Shown: piece by piece, positions 52,717 through 63,168 of the stretch
Layout of the letters: every line of letters starts with the position of its first letter
Position numbering within the stretch: position 1 is the stretch's first letter
Assembly (NCBI RefSeq): GCF_003203515.1
Contig: NZ_BGNG01000006.1
Location: 248,001 to 312,000 of the forward strand
Length of the DNA stretch: 64,000 nucleotides
Direction of reading: 5' to 3'
DNA from: Glaciecola sp. KUL10
GTDB lineage: Bacteria; Pseudomonadota; Gammaproteobacteria; Enterobacterales; Alteromonadaceae
Translations under genes and position numbers: made by a program
The notes under the pieces: generated by a model
The model's database searches: none
Told to the model about the DNA's origin: nothing
What the model saw: only the letters and a program-made list of their open reading frames with translations

Positions 52717-54156
52717 TTACACGCTCGGTGTTCTTAATACCATCAACCTTAGTTCAGTCATGTCTTCAATGGCAAACTTAATCCCTTCTCTGCCCAAGCC
52801 CGACTCTTTAACGCCGCCGTAGGGCATATTATCAACACGCCAGCTAGGCACATCGCCAATCACGACACCACCTACATCTAACTCGTCCCATGCTTTATGG
52901 GCTTTGTAGATATCGCGTGTGAATATGCCTGCTTGAAGGCCGAATTGACTGTCGTTGACCATTGTTAATGCATCGTCAAAGTCGCTAAACGAAGCAATAA
53001 TCGAAACTGGCCCAAATGCTTCTTCAGCATTGACTTCGCTCTCATCATTGACGTTTTCGAGAATAGTGGCTTGTAACATTGCACCATCTCGTTGACCTCC
53101 GCACAAGATTTCGGCACCGCCTTTTTCTGCCGACGCTATCCAAGAAGCCAATCGTTTCGCTTCGCTTTCAGAAATCATTGGCCCAATAAAGGTGTCTTCA
53201 TTTAGAGGGTCGCCATGTACTAGTTGACTGACTTTTTCAACGTATTTCGTTTTGAACTCGTCATAGATGGCATCGTGGATAAATATTCGTTGAACGCTTA
53301 TACAGCTTTGGCCTGATTGGTAATATGCACCAAATACAATACGTTCGATTGCGTCTTCAATATCAGCGTCTGCATCAACAATACAGCCTGCGTTTCCGCC
53401 TAGCTCAAGTATGACGGGTTTTTTACCCGCTTTTGCTTTGAGTTGCCAACCCACATCAGGCGAACCCGTAAAACTGAGTAATTTAAAACGCTCATCGGTT
53501 GTAAATAAATCGGCACCATCGCGAGAACAGGGCAATATCGAAAATGCACCTTTTGGTAAATTTGTTTCGGCTAGTACTTCGCCTATGATCAATGCACCAA
53601 TAGGTGTTCTGCTCGCTGGCTTTAAAACAAATGTACAACCTGCTGCAATCGCGGGGGCGACTTTATGCGCCGCTAGGTTCAGTGGAAAGTTGAACGGTGA
53701 GATAAACGAGCAAGGACCAATTGGTACCTTTTTATACATGCCTTGGTATCCCTTGGCGCGTTCAGTGATTTCTAAATTCATCACCTCGCCGTTAATTCTG
53801 ACGGATTCTTCAGCCGCTATTTTAAATGTATCTATGAGGCGAGTGACTTCACCTTTTGCATCTTTAATCGGTTTGCCCGCTTCGATACAAAGCGCATATG
53901 CGAGTTCGTCAAAGCGCTCTCTAAAGCGCTTTACACAATGTTCTAATATCGCTTGTCGCTCATAAGCTGGCATTTTGTTGAGCGTTGGTTGAGATGCTTC
54001 GGCTGCCGCAATTGCTTGGTCAATCACCTTAGCATCAGCAAGCGCGACCTGAGTGGCTGCTTCGCCAGTATATTTATTGGTGACCGTTAAGTCTTGATTG
54101 GCAAAGACCGCTTCATTCGCTAAAAAATAGGGGTATTGTTTGGCTAGCATGTTCAA
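52717..54156 (-). CDS. NAD(P)-dependent aldehyde dehydrogenase
   Basis: 479 residues. Catalytic Cys is in YQSGQSCISVQR, the general base Glu in VILELGGNAG, and cofactor-binding SFTGSPDVGWQLKAKAG and FNFPLNLAAHKVAPAIAAG are intact; the tail MPYGGVKESGLGREG is typical. It lies 3 bp after the acetolactate synthase-like gene in the same direction, so one transcript is likely. Its substrate is presumably a product or precursor linked to that enzyme. Confidence 0.93.
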   Translation of the reverse strand: MNMLAKQYPYFLANEAVFANQDLTVTNKYTGEAATQVALADAKVIDQAIAAAEASQPTLNKMPAYERQAILEHCVKRFRERFDELAYALCIEAGKPIKDAKGEVTRLIDTFKIAAEESVRINGEVMNLEITERAKGYQGMYKKVPIGPCSFISPFNFPLNLAAHKVAPAIAAGCTFVLKPASRTPIGALIIGEVLAETNLPKGAFSILPCSRDGADLFTTDERFKLLSFTGSPDVGWQLKAKAGKKPVILELGGNAGCIVDADADIEDAIERIVFGAYYQSGQSCISVQRIFIHDAIYDEFKTKYVEKVSQLVHGDPLNEDTFIGPMISESEAKRLASWIASAEKGGAEILCGGQRDGAMLQATILENVNDESEVNAEEAFGPVSIIASFSDFDDALTMVNDSQFGLQAGIFTRDIYKAHKAWDELDVGGVVIGDVPSWRVDNMPYGGVKESGLGREGIKFAIEDMTELRLMVLRTPSV

Positions 54157-54159
54157 TCC

Positions 54160-55800
54160 TTAAAGCTTTGCGCTTAGTTCACGAATAGTTTTATTGAGCG
54201 TTTCGTCGTTCAAACTGTAATCAACCGGCACATCAATGATATGAACGGCAGGATCATTTAAACAGTTTTCGACCATCGGCAATAATTCTTCGCTGTTACT
54301 GACACGCCAACCCTTAGCACCATAACTTTGCGCGTACATCACAAAATCGGGGTTTGAATAATCAAGCCCGTAGTTTTCAAATTCCATGTTCGCTTGCTTC
54401 CACTTGATCATGCCATAGGCATCGTCACGTAAAATAATCACAACTATGTTTAGATTAAGGCGCACAGCGGTTTCTATTTCTTGACTGTTCATCATAAAGC
54501 CACCATCACCGCACACTGTAATGACTTTGCGCTCGGGATAAACTAGTTTTGCAGCCATAGCAGATGGCAAGCCCGCGCCCATTGTGGCCAGTGCGTTGTC
54601 CAGTAAAAGCGTGTTAGGGTGAAAAGCGGGATAATTGCGAGCAAACCAAATTTTATATACACCATTATCAAGCGTAACGATGCCATCTTCGGGCATCGCT
54701 TTTCTGATTTCACGCACAAAACGCTCGGGTAATATAGGAAAGCGATCATCATCTTCCGAGGCTTCTCTGTGTTCAATATAAGCATTATGAACATCTTGAT
54801 GAAAGCCCGATTGCCATTCAACTTTGGCGCTGATTTGCTCTTTTATCTGCCAGATACTGTTAGCGATATCACCGATGACTTCAAGCTGCGGAAAATAAAC
54901 AGGGTCAACCGCGGCTGTTTCAAAATTGATATGAATAACCTGTTGACCGCCGTCTTCCATAAAGAAAGGTGGCTTTTCGACGACGTCATGGCCAACGTTT
55001 ATAATCAAGTCGGCTCTAGCAATTGCTCGGTGCACAAAATCGCCAGATGATAAAGCTGTGTTGCCCATAAACAACTCGCCATTCTCATCAAGTACGCCTT
55101 TGCCCATTTGGGTGGTGACATAAGGAATTTGGGTTTTATCAACAAACTCCTTTAACATTTTGGCCGTGAGCTTGCGATTCGCGCCCGCTCCGATTAACAA
55201 AATAGGAGAATTGGCTGCCTGTATCATTTCAACAGCTGCTTTGATCGATTTGTATTCTGCGATCGGTCTTCGACTTGAGCTGGATTTTATCAGTGGGGCA
55301 GAGGTGTTCTCAGCTGCGATATCTTCGGGAAGTTCGATATGCGAAGCGCCGGGGCGTTCTTCCGAGGCCAGTCTAAAGGCTTCGCGAACAACCGAAGGAA
55401 TGCGATCTCCGCTGACTATTTGAGATGTATATTTGGTGATAGGTCGCATCATATCAACCACGTCAATCACCTGAAAACGCCCTTGCTTACTGGTTTTGAT
55501 TGGTTTTTGCCCAGTAATCATCAACATCGGCATCGCACCAAGTTGAGCGTAAGCAGCTGGAGTAACTAAGTTAGTTGCACCGGGCCCTAAAGTGGACAGG
55601 CAAACGCCGACTTTACCTGTGAGTCGACCATAAGTGGCGGCCATAAAGCCTGCGCCTTGTTCATGACGGGTCAAAATCAACTTGATTGAGGAATGCCGCA
55701 GTGATTCGAGTAAGTCTAAGTTCTCTTCACCAGGAATACCAAAAATGTACTCCACGCCTTCTGCTTCTAATGCCTTGACCATCAAATCTGATGCTTTCAT
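54160..55800 (-). CDS. Thiamine-diphosphate enzyme, acetolactate synthase large-subunit type
   Basis: 546 residues with three ThDP-fold domains: catalytic Glu in TRHEQGAGFMAATYGRLTG (Glu47), central domain LLIGAGANRKL, and the ThDP/Mg motif GDGGFMMNSQEIETAVRLNLNIVVIIL. No small regulatory subunit lies beside it, so it fits catabolic AlsS-like or another 2-oxoacid decarboxylase/ligase better than the biosynthetic ilv enzyme. Coupled with an aldehyde dehydrogenase (3-bp gap), it could funnel pyruvate and an aldehyde. The reaction is unproven. Confidence 0.85.
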   Translation of the reverse strand: MKASDLMVKALEAEGVEYIFGIPGEENLDLLESLRHSSIKLILTRHEQGAGFMAATYGRLTGKVGVCLSTLGPGATNLVTPAAYAQLGAMPMLMITGQKPIKTSKQGRFQVIDVVDMMRPITKYTSQIVSGDRIPSVVREAFRLASEERPGASHIELPEDIAAENTSAPLIKSSSSRRPIAEYKSIKAAVEMIQAANSPILLIGAGANRKLTAKMLKEFVDKTQIPYVTTQMGKGVLDENGELFMGNTALSSGDFVHRAIARADLIINVGHDVVEKPPFFMEDGGQQVIHINFETAAVDPVYFPQLEVIGDIANSIWQIKEQISAKVEWQSGFHQDVHNAYIEHREASEDDDRFPILPERFVREIRKAMPEDGIVTLDNGVYKIWFARNYPAFHPNTLLLDNALATMGAGLPSAMAAKLVYPERKVITVCGDGGFMMNSQEIETAVRLNLNIVVIILRDDAYGMIKWKQANMEFENYGLDYSNPDFVMYAQSYGAKGWRVSNSEELLPMVENCLNDPAVHIIDVPVDYSLNDETLNKTIRELSAKL

Positions 55801-55882
55801 AACACTCCTGCTCTTTGGTTGATTTTCTATTGGTTAATTTTTTTAGTTAAAGTGAAACGTTCCTCAAGATTTCTTTGTAACA

Positions 55883-56500
55883 TTAAGCTTCTGGTAACAA
55901 GCTGGCTTTTTTTAACATGATGTTTTCTACCGGTGCATCTCTAAATCCCACCACCGCTTTGTATTCAGTCTCGACCATCGACATGGCATCAATTACTTCA
56001 GTGCCCTCAATTACGCTACCAAACACAGTGTACCCCCAATCTCTACCTGGGTTTAAATTATCATTGTCTTTTGCATTAAAAAAGAACTGCCTGATTGCCG
56101 AATGCGGGTCGCCTTTACGTGCCATTGAAATAGTGTAGGCATCATTTTTCAGGCCATTGCCCGACTCGTTGTAAATGGTACGCTTGGATTTACGCTCTTT
56201 GTAATCTGCATCGTATCCCCCACCTTGCACGATGTAATTGGGCACAATGCGATGAAAAACGGTGTTGTCGTATTCACCTCTTACTACGTAACTTAAGAAG
56301 TTGTTCACGGTGATAGGGGCGCGCCGTCTTTCAAGTTCGATGACGATATTTCCCATCGTCGTTTCAAATTTCACGCGCGGATAAAAATTGTCTTTTTGGA
56401 TGTTTTCGCCCGGCATACTCGGTTTTTTATTCGCGTTTGCTAGGCCGCTGAAAAGCGATAAAGACAAAATGAAAATAAGGGAAGGAAGAACAGCTTTCAT
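55883..56500 (-). CDS. Periplasmic cyclophilin-type peptidyl-prolyl isomerase
   Basis: 205 residues with a signal peptide (to GLANA|NKK) and one cyclophilin domain: NTVFHRIVPNYIVQGGGYD, SAIRQFFFNAKDN and YTVFGSVIEGTEVIDAM. It matches small PpiA/PpiB-like isomerases, but is the second exported cyclophilin in the window and lacks the sorting tail of the first. The Arg/Phe/His pattern of the active site is present. Confidence 0.9.
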   Translation of the reverse strand: MKAVLPSLIFILSLSLFSGLANANKKPSMPGENIQKDNFYPRVKFETTMGNIVIELERRRAPITVNNFLSYVVRGEYDNTVFHRIVPNYIVQGGGYDADYKERKSKRTIYNESGNGLKNDAYTISMARKGDPHSAIRQFFFNAKDNDNLNPGRDWGYTVFGSVIEGTEVIDAMSMVETEYKAVVGFRDAPVENIMLKKASLLPEA

Positions 56501-56890
56501 TGGAATCCTTTTAAGTTAACACTTCTAGTTATTTGAATTGTTGTGACTTTTGAGCATTTAAGGCTAGTAAATAGCGGCACTATTTGCAAATTTGAGTGTG
56601 CGCTTTTTTATGCAAAATGGTTTACACCGCTAACACAATGTCTTTTTGTTTTAATATATAAATTTGATGCTTCGCACAACGCGTATCCGGAGTATTGTTT
56701 GTTCGCAGAGTAATTGTAGGTTTATGCGGGTGTTTTCGTCATACAATGTAAAACTATATTTTCAACACTATTGTTTCGCTATCTCAAGTTTAAGACTTAT
56801 ACTGCTGATTCGTTTAGTTAGGGTGCTACTTTTAAAGTGCTTAAAAGTATCCCTTTGTCCAACCTTTGTTTTTGAGTGCCCACATATTAT
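56501..56890. other. Intergenic region before yjjG
   Basis: About 390 bp, AT-rich. Short frames exist but have neither ribosome-binding sites nor recognisable text. No terminator, RNA or repeat was seen. Confidence 0.5.
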
Positions 56891-57565
56891 ATGAAGTATA
56901 AAACCATCCTCTTTGATGCCGACGAAACGTTGTTCACCTTTGATAATTTTGCGGGTATTAAGAAAGCACTCCAAAAGTATGGAAAAACCTTTACCCAAGC
57001 CGATTTTGATATTTATCAAAAATACAACAAACAACTGTGGCTGCAATATCAAAACCACAAAATTGATGCACAATATCTGCAAACCGAGCGCTTTGCTGAA
57101 CTCGCAAAACAAGTCAAGGTAAGCCCGCAAACACTTAACGATGAATTTTTAGACGCAATGGCGGCGATATGCGAACCACTACCCGGTGCTATCGAATTGT
57201 TAAATGCACTTAAAGGCAAGGCAACCCTTGGTATCATTACCAACGGCTTAGCTCGATTGCAACATAAGCGAATTAAACATACGGGCCTAGAGGGGCGGTT
57301 TGCTTGTTTAGTGATTTCTGAAGAGTTTGGGCAAGCGAAACCCAGCCCTGCCATTTTTGAATATACCTTTGAACTGCTCGGCAAGCCTCCAAAAAACCAA
57401 ATTTTAATGGTTGGTGACACTCTAAGCAGCGATGTCTTAGGCGGAATCAATGCAGGAATCGACACCTGTTGGCTTCAACACCCTGGGGTGAGTGCTGATC
57501 CAAATATTAGGCCGACTTATAACATTACACACCTCAATGAACTGCAAAGTTTGTTGTCGGAATAA
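56891..57565 (+). CDS. yjjG: Pyrimidine 5'-nucleotidase YjjG (HAD hydrolase)
   Basis: 224 residues from ATG 56891 (homologues begin at this Met; an in-frame GTG lies 15 bp upstream). HAD motif I is FDADETLFTFDNF, motif II is IITNGLARLQ, motif III Lys is in EFGQAKPSPAIFE, and motif IV is MVGDTLSSDVLGGINAGIDTCW. It dephosphorylates nucleoside monophosphates, in E. coli including non-standard ones (housecleaning). Stand-alone gene. Confidence 0.95.
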   Translation: MKYKTILFDADETLFTFDNFAGIKKALQKYGKTFTQADFDIYQKYNKQLWLQYQNHKIDAQYLQTERFAELAKQVKVSPQTLNDEFLDAMAAICEPLPGAIELLNALKGKATLGIITNGLARLQHKRIKHTGLEGRFACLVISEEFGQAKPSPAIFEYTFELLGKPPKNQILMVGDTLSSDVLGGINAGIDTCWLQHPGVSADPNIRPTYNITHLNELQSLLSE

Positions 57566-57727
57566 TCAACTGCCTCGCTACAATGTGATGCGCGGTGCTA
57601 TAGCTTAAAAAGAACGCTGCAATTTAAGAAGATGCACTTACACAATTAACTTTGTGTAATTAATGGTCTTTTTATTCGCTAACCAGACTATTAATAAACA
57701 CCACTAAAAATGATTTAGCATTTGACC

Positions 57728-58666
57728 ATGAATATCCCAATCAAAATTATTTCATTCTGTTGTCTAGTAGTAATCTATCACCCCGTAGCGTTTGCAGAAG
57801 CGGTTCGATTTGCACCCATAGCATTGCAACAAGACGGCAAAATCACCTTAACTCCAGGTTTTACACCAGATGGTAATACTATTTATTTTGCGCAATCTGA
57901 ATGTTCGCCCATATGGCAATGCCCTCAAAGACTCAAAATCTCAAAACGCACTGTTGATGGCTGGACAACGCCGTCCTTAGTTGAGCTACCAATCGATGCG
58001 AGAGTGGATTGGCCATCGGTAAGCCCAGATGGAAATACCTTGGTATTCTCTTGGTCGGCGCCGCGAAGCGATTATAAAAACTTGGATATCCGTGAGAATT
58101 TTGATTTGTACACGCTTGATTTAACAGATGCTAATGCGCAGCCAGTTCCCATTCAAGGCAATGATATTAATCGGCCGCGATCCGGCGCGTTTAAGACGTT
58201 GCGCTATGTTCACAATGAAGGATATCCAAGCTTTACCAGCAGTGGTGATCTTTATTTTATGACTGAGCGCCTAGATGGCATAGGCGAGCGAGACATATAT
58301 GTAGCACCTGCTAACGCAGACGGAATCTTGCAAACAGCATTCCCCTTGAATGCGCCAGTGAATTCTGCGCAGCGAGATGATGGCGTATGGGTAAACCCTA
58401 CGAGTACACTTATGTTGCTCACTTACGAAAATAGAGGCGGTGAGGGTTCGGCTGATATTTTTGTTTCGCAGTTTATTGACGAACAGTGGCAAACGCCAAA
58501 AAACGTCGGCGCATCGGTTAACTCACCTTATTCGGATTTTGGCGCTAAATTAAGCCCAGATGAAACGCAAATTGTGTTTTCCTCAAATCGGCCTATCAAA
58601 GGGCAATCTGAAGGGATTTTACAAGTATGGGTAGCACCGTTTGATAAGGCGATTTATACAAACTAG
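57728..58666 (+). CDS. Exported TolB-like (PD40) beta-propeller protein
   Basis: 312 residues from ATG 57728 with a signal peptide (MNIPIKIISFCCLVVIYHPVAFA|EA). WD40/PD40 repeats (LTPGFTPDGNTIYFAQ, WPSVSPDGNTLVFSWS, GAKLSPDETQIVFSSNR) fill the rest. No enzyme domain is present, so it is probably a periplasmic binding or scaffold protein. Convergent with the M16 peptidase gene; a 180-bp gap between them holds nothing clear. Confidence 0.85.
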   Translation: MNIPIKIISFCCLVVIYHPVAFAEAVRFAPIALQQDGKITLTPGFTPDGNTIYFAQSECSPIWQCPQRLKISKRTVDGWTTPSLVELPIDARVDWPSVSPDGNTLVFSWSAPRSDYKNLDIRENFDLYTLDLTDANAQPVPIQGNDINRPRSGAFKTLRYVHNEGYPSFTSSGDLYFMTERLDGIGERDIYVAPANADGILQTAFPLNAPVNSAQRDDGVWVNPTSTLMLLTYENRGGEGSADIFVSQFIDEQWQTPKNVGASVNSPYSDFGAKLSPDETQIVFSSNRPIKGQSEGILQVWVAPFDKAIYTN

Positions 58667-58846
58667 GCAGTCAGAGCTAAAACTTGCGTTACTAAGAGAA
58701 GCATAATTCACTTCCCCTTTAGCATAGGCGAGTTTCAGCTTGACTCCATTGGTAAGCTTGCTGCACTCGCTCTATCGCCCGGACAATGTAGGAGCAAAAT
58801 TTACAGCATCACAGCGTGGTAAGTATCGTTTATCCCTCTAATACTC

Positions 58847-61711
58847 TTAATTGAGTCGTATAGGCTTTCCAAAACCGAGCTTTTCAAGCCTCTCTAGTTG
58901 CGTTGCTGCGTCTCCCACCACGACAATATTCATGGCATCAGGACGCACGTGGCTATTTAAGACTGTTTTTGCCTCTTCCAAGGTCATCGCTTGAACAATA
59001 TCCATGTTTTTGCTTTTCGCATCATAGGGTAAGTTAAAGCGAGTAATTTCCTGAACCAAGCCTAGCTTGTCACTCAAGGTTTCGTTTTTAAGCGCCTGGC
59101 CTCGAAGCAAGGCATCTTTGGTTTGCGCCAGTTCTGCTTCCGTCATTTCTTCGCTGTAACGCCCCAAAATTTCGCTGATTAAACTTAAGCTTTCTAAGGT
59201 TACGTTAGTCCTTACTGACGTACCTACGCCAAATTCTCCCTGTTCAGCGTTACCAGTAGCAAACGACCGAATACCATAGGTATATCCCTTGTTAACGCGA
59301 AGCTCGGTCATCAGCTTCGATGTATAGATGCTCCCTAGGGGGAAGTTAAGCGCCTCTAGTTTTGCAAAGTCTTCGTTGTTGACAGGTAATGCAGGGCGAC
59401 GCATTTGCAGCACCGACTGCTTAGACTCAGGCACGTCATAGAAGTAAACTTGAGTCTGCTCAACAGTGGCTAATTTTGGTACTGATAATGCGGCTAATGC
59501 TTCTTTAGCAGGCCCCTCAAGTGAAGAGAATAGGTTCAGCGTTTGCTCTTCATCAAAGTTACCTACAATATTCAATTTGGCCGATGAAATTGCATAATGC
59601 TTCTTATGGAAGGCTTTTACATCATCCAATTCAATTGCTTTAATTTGTGCTTCACTGCCTGCGCCAGCGGTTGCTAATGGCGTGGGCTCTGCATATTTAA
59701 TATTAGCCATTTCACGCGCGGCGATAAAATCAGGGTTCGCCAACTGAGAAACCGCATTTTGGCTATAGCTTTCTTGCATGAGCTTGAATTCATTTTCATC
59801 AAATCGTGGCGCCTTGATCATAGTTTGTAGCAGCGTGACAGTCTCATCAAGGTTACGAGCCAAGGTTTTGCCACGGATAAGCGTGTATTGGTCTCTTGTT
59901 TGCGTCGTCAAGCTTGAGCCTAATGCGCCTAGCGCTTTCTCAAACGCAGCAACATCCAAGTCGCCAGCACCTTTAGTTAGCATATTACCGGTTATTGATG
60001 CGAGGCCAGGCTTATCGAGAGGTGAACGCATTTTTCCTGCATCAAACTCCAATGAGAATTCAATCAATGGCACTTCATCAGACTGAATACCAAGCATTTT
60101 CAGACCGTTGCTACCTTGGGCGTCCCAAAGAGTCGGGCTTGGTAACACAAATGAATCTCCGAAAGGTGGCTCGACACTGCGGTCGAATGACGAAGCAGTA
60201 GGTTCAAAAACGCGCGCAGTCGGGTCGTACGGCACGTCTTTCTCTGCGCCTTGAATAACAACTTCCTCAACCACTTTAGCTATTTGCGCACCGTCTAATG
60301 CCAAGTCTTTTTGGCCTTTGGGTGTAAAGCTAGTAGAGACGTAATGTTGGTCTTTGATATATTTGTTGTACACATTCATGACATCTTCTGCGCTAACGGC
60401 TTGCAAGTTTTTAATGTCAGTGGTGAGAAAACCGGGGTCACCGGTGAATATGTTGTATTCACCCATGGCAATAGCTTTGCCCAATGCGCTTTGGATACTG
60501 TCAAAAATACCCACTTCAGACTCTGTTTTAATGCGTGTTAAGGCTTCTTCTGGAATACCGTCTTTTTCAAAGCGAGCAAAGGCTTCCCATACAGCGGGTA
60601 GCAAGTTATCAATGTCTTCGTTTGGTTTTGGATTGATGAATAAATACACTTCACCCGCCAGTTCTTTGGTGTAATTAAAGCCTGAAACACTTGTAGTAAG
60701 CTGCTTTTCATCTATCAATACTTGATTCATTGGCGCTTCTTTGCCGTCAACCAAGTAGGACATAAGTACGTTCAATGCATAAGAATCTGGGTGGTACTCG
60801 GGTACCGCCGGCCAAGTTAATGTGAGTTGTGGTAGTGTGGCAAAGTTATCTTCATGCACAAAATGCTTAGTTTCACTTAATGTAACTGGCTGTGCCTTTG
60901 TTGCTGGCGTCGGTTTTTCACCGCTTGGGATTTCACCAAAATACTTTTTAATCAGGGTTTTGGCTTCTTCTAATTCAAAATCACCTGCTAACGTCACTGT
61001 GACATTATCAGGGCGATACCATTGATTGAAGAACGCTTTTGTATCTTCCAATGTGGCATTCTCTAAATCTTCAAGCGAGCCAATGACTTGATGATGATAG
61101 GGATGTCCTTCAGGGTAAATTGCTTGCCCAATCACATAAAAATTGTGGCCATAAGGACGGTTATCAACCCGCTGACGCTTTTCGTTTTTAACCACCTGCT
61201 TTTCACGGTCAATAATGTTTTGATTGACCGTTTTGATGAAGTAGCCAAGCTTGTCAGCCTCAGCCCATATAACTTTTTCAAGCGCATCTTTGGGTACCGC
61301 CTGAAAATACTGTGTCATGTCGTTGGTGGTAAAGCCGTTGGTACCTTCTCCACCAATACGTGTGTTCATTTCGTCAAGGCCGCCGTAACCCAAATTTTCA
61401 GAGTCCATAAACAATAAGTGTTCGAATAAATGCGCAAAGCCGGTTTTGCCAACATTTTCTCTTCCTGATCCCACGTGAACCGCGAGATTAATAGCAACTA
61501 AGGGATCAGAACGGTCAATATGAAGCACCACTTCTAAGCCGTTGTCTAAGGTTATTTTTTCAAAATCTAAAGAGGGCAGTGTTGCTGATTGGGCTTGTTC
61601 AGGTACTTTTTCTGTAACAGATTCGCCACCATTCTTACTGCATGAAGCAAGGGCGAAAATAGACAGACCAACAATGACCGGAAATGTAAGGGTTTTGCGC
61701 AAGGGAAACAT
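58847..61711 (-). CDS. Lipoprotein M16 zinc peptidase (insulinase/pitrilysin family)
   Basis: 954 residues with a lipobox (LASC, Cys24). The first M16 domain has the inverted zinc motif HLFEH (His94, Glu97, His98) and the downstream ligand Glu in REKQVVKNEKRQRVDN; the second, C-terminal pair lacks this motif and includes the R/Y block (ELRVNKGYTYGIRSFATG). Together these are the four-domain clam-shell that degrades peptides. It should act at the inner face of the outer membrane. Monocistronic. Confidence 0.94.
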   Translation of the reverse strand: MFPLRKTLTFPVIVGLSIFALASCSKNGGESVTEKVPEQAQSATLPSLDFEKITLDNGLEVVLHIDRSDPLVAINLAVHVGSGRENVGKTGFAHLFEHLLFMDSENLGYGGLDEMNTRIGGEGTNGFTTNDMTQYFQAVPKDALEKVIWAEADKLGYFIKTVNQNIIDREKQVVKNEKRQRVDNRPYGHNFYVIGQAIYPEGHPYHHQVIGSLEDLENATLEDTKAFFNQWYRPDNVTVTLAGDFELEEAKTLIKKYFGEIPSGEKPTPATKAQPVTLSETKHFVHEDNFATLPQLTLTWPAVPEYHPDSYALNVLMSYLVDGKEAPMNQVLIDEKQLTTSVSGFNYTKELAGEVYLFINPKPNEDIDNLLPAVWEAFARFEKDGIPEEALTRIKTESEVGIFDSIQSALGKAIAMGEYNIFTGDPGFLTTDIKNLQAVSAEDVMNVYNKYIKDQHYVSTSFTPKGQKDLALDGAQIAKVVEEVVIQGAEKDVPYDPTARVFEPTASSFDRSVEPPFGDSFVLPSPTLWDAQGSNGLKMLGIQSDEVPLIEFSLEFDAGKMRSPLDKPGLASITGNMLTKGAGDLDVAAFEKALGALGSSLTTQTRDQYTLIRGKTLARNLDETVTLLQTMIKAPRFDENEFKLMQESYSQNAVSQLANPDFIAAREMANIKYAEPTPLATAGAGSEAQIKAIELDDVKAFHKKHYAISSAKLNIVGNFDEEQTLNLFSSLEGPAKEALAALSVPKLATVEQTQVYFYDVPESKQSVLQMRRPALPVNNEDFAKLEALNFPLGSIYTSKLMTELRVNKGYTYGIRSFATGNAEQGEFGVGTSVRTNVTLESLSLISEILGRYSEEMTEAELAQTKDALLRGQALKNETLSDKLGLVQEITRFNLPYDAKSKNMDIVQAMTLEEAKTVLNSHVRPDAMNIVVVGDAATQLERLEKLGFGKPIRLN

Positions 61712-62007
61712 TCAAAGATCCTTTTGATTTGATTATTTAATAAGGTAATGTATTGCGGTCTTTATGTCGATAATCGCACTCGTTTAAAATGTCACTGAAT
61801 GTGTAGGTGAGTGCGAAAATTAGGCAGTAGTTGTTAATTACCAAAGTGTGTGGGTTCATTTCCGAGCATAAGTACTCCAATGACTCGTTTTGATACATTC
61901 CAAGGAGGTCGTGACGTTCGCCACGATGACGATTCTTCGAAGTAAATATTCTCGTTTCTTGATATGCAACTTCCGCTTAATTTACAAACCAAAACTCAAT
62001 TTTGAAT
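61712..62007. other. Intergenic region between M16 peptidase and rlmG
   Basis: 296 bp. It holds a 21-codon frame (61880-61945, MTRFDTFQGGRDVRHDDD...) without a ribosome-binding site or recognised homologue; not called as a gene. Confidence 0.4.
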
Positions 62008-63168
62008 TTAGTTAATACAAGCCATCACGCTAAACTTACTATTGCTAGCTAAAACATCGTGACCGTCGAAAAGTCTATTTAACTTGTGCGGGTAATCAAG
62101 GTGTCTGTTAGCAACAATGCGAACCTGCCCGCCAGGTTTTAGTGCTTTTTTGCTGTCGTTAAACATTTGATATGCAATGTGATCAGTGATCACATTTTGC
62201 TGATGAAAAGGTGGGTTGCAAAGAATATGATCAGCAAAGCTTCGTTGTTTCATTAGCACTTCATCAAGACAATTACTGACCACGAAACTTGCATTATCAG
62301 TGTGGCCTTGTGCGTTCATTAAATTTTGTCGAGCTGATTCTACCGCCATGTAAGACTCATCGACAAAAGTGAGATGCGCTTCTGGATTGTTCAATAAGGT
62401 CTGAATACCCAGAATCCCGTTACCACACCCTAAATCGATAACCTGTTGTTGATTACAATCTGGTAGCTGCTTTAAAAGTAAGCGAGCGCCCACATCAACT
62501 TGCTCTCGACTGAATACGTTGGCAAGGTTGAGTAGCTTAAAACTAACCGCAGAATCTTCAATAAGCGTAGGATCAGGCAGCGACTCTTTTAAGCCCTGAT
62601 ATTGGCAAAACATCAGTCGTGCTTTCTTTTGAGCTAGGGATGTTTTTACTGGGCCCAAGTGTTTTTCAAATAATTTAATGACCGAACTGGTCACTGATTT
62701 TACTTTGCCGCAGGCAATAATGGTCGTATCCGAGTCAATCACTTGCTGAAGTTGAATCAATTGATGTTGTAAATATGCCATTGAGCGTGGCAGCTTGAGC
62801 ACCACTAGCTTCAAAGGCTGATTGACAAGTGTGCTTAATTCATCGGTACTCGTGACAAAGGTTACATCATCAATGCTTAATTCGTTGTGTTTTAAATTTA
62901 CCTTCGCACTTTTATGTGACACCCAAGAATCCGATAGACTGTAGGGTTTGTATTCATGCAACCATATACTTAAAGCACCAAAGTCGTCATTTAAAACTAG
63001 GGTTCGTCCTTCAAGCGCTTTGATTTCATCATTTGAAATAAGCTCGTCAAGGTACTTCATCGCATACTCATCCGCCGCATCCCAAGCTTGCAGGCTTTTG
63101 TGCTGATGCTTAACGGGATAGCGCTCTAAATATAGTTTTCGATCGAGTAGGTTTAAAACTGTATTCAT
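62008..63168 (-). CDS. rlmG: 23S rRNA (guanine-1835-N2) methyltransferase
   Basis: 386 residues: an N-terminal RNA-binding domain (a degenerate methyltransferase) and a C-terminal Rossmann domain with VIDLGCGNGILGIQTL (SAM site) and the catalytic NPPFHQQNVITDHIAYQMF. It methylates G1835 of 23S rRNA (E. coli RlmG). Complete, transcribed alone; diverges from the WYL gene. Confidence 0.95.
   Translation of the reverse strand: MNTVLNLLDRKLYLERYPVKHQHKSLQAWDAADEYAMKYLDELISNDEIKALEGRTLVLNDDFGALSIWLHEYKPYSLSDSWVSHKSAKVNLKHNELSIDDVTFVTSTDELSTLVNQPLKLVVLKLPRSMAYLQHQLIQLQQVIDSDTTIIACGKVKSVTSSVIKLFEKHLGPVKTSLAQKKARLMFCQYQGLKESLPDPTLIEDSAVSFKLLNLANVFSREQVDVGARLLLKQLPDCNQQQVIDLGCGNGILGIQTLLNNPEAHLTFVDESYMAVESARQNLMNAQGHTDNASFVVSNCLDEVLMKQRSFADHILCNPPFHQQNVITDHIAYQMFNDSKKALKPGGQVRIVANRHLDYPHKLNRLFDGHDVLASNSKFSVMACIN

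Noticed and set aside
56664-56894. 76-residue frame upstream of yjjG
   Set aside because: Irregular hydrophobic text without a start signal; overlaps the yjjG start in another frame; looks like chance.
61880-61945. 21-codon frame beginning MTRFDTFQGGRD
   Set aside because: No ribosome-binding site and no recognised relatives; too short to support as a gene.
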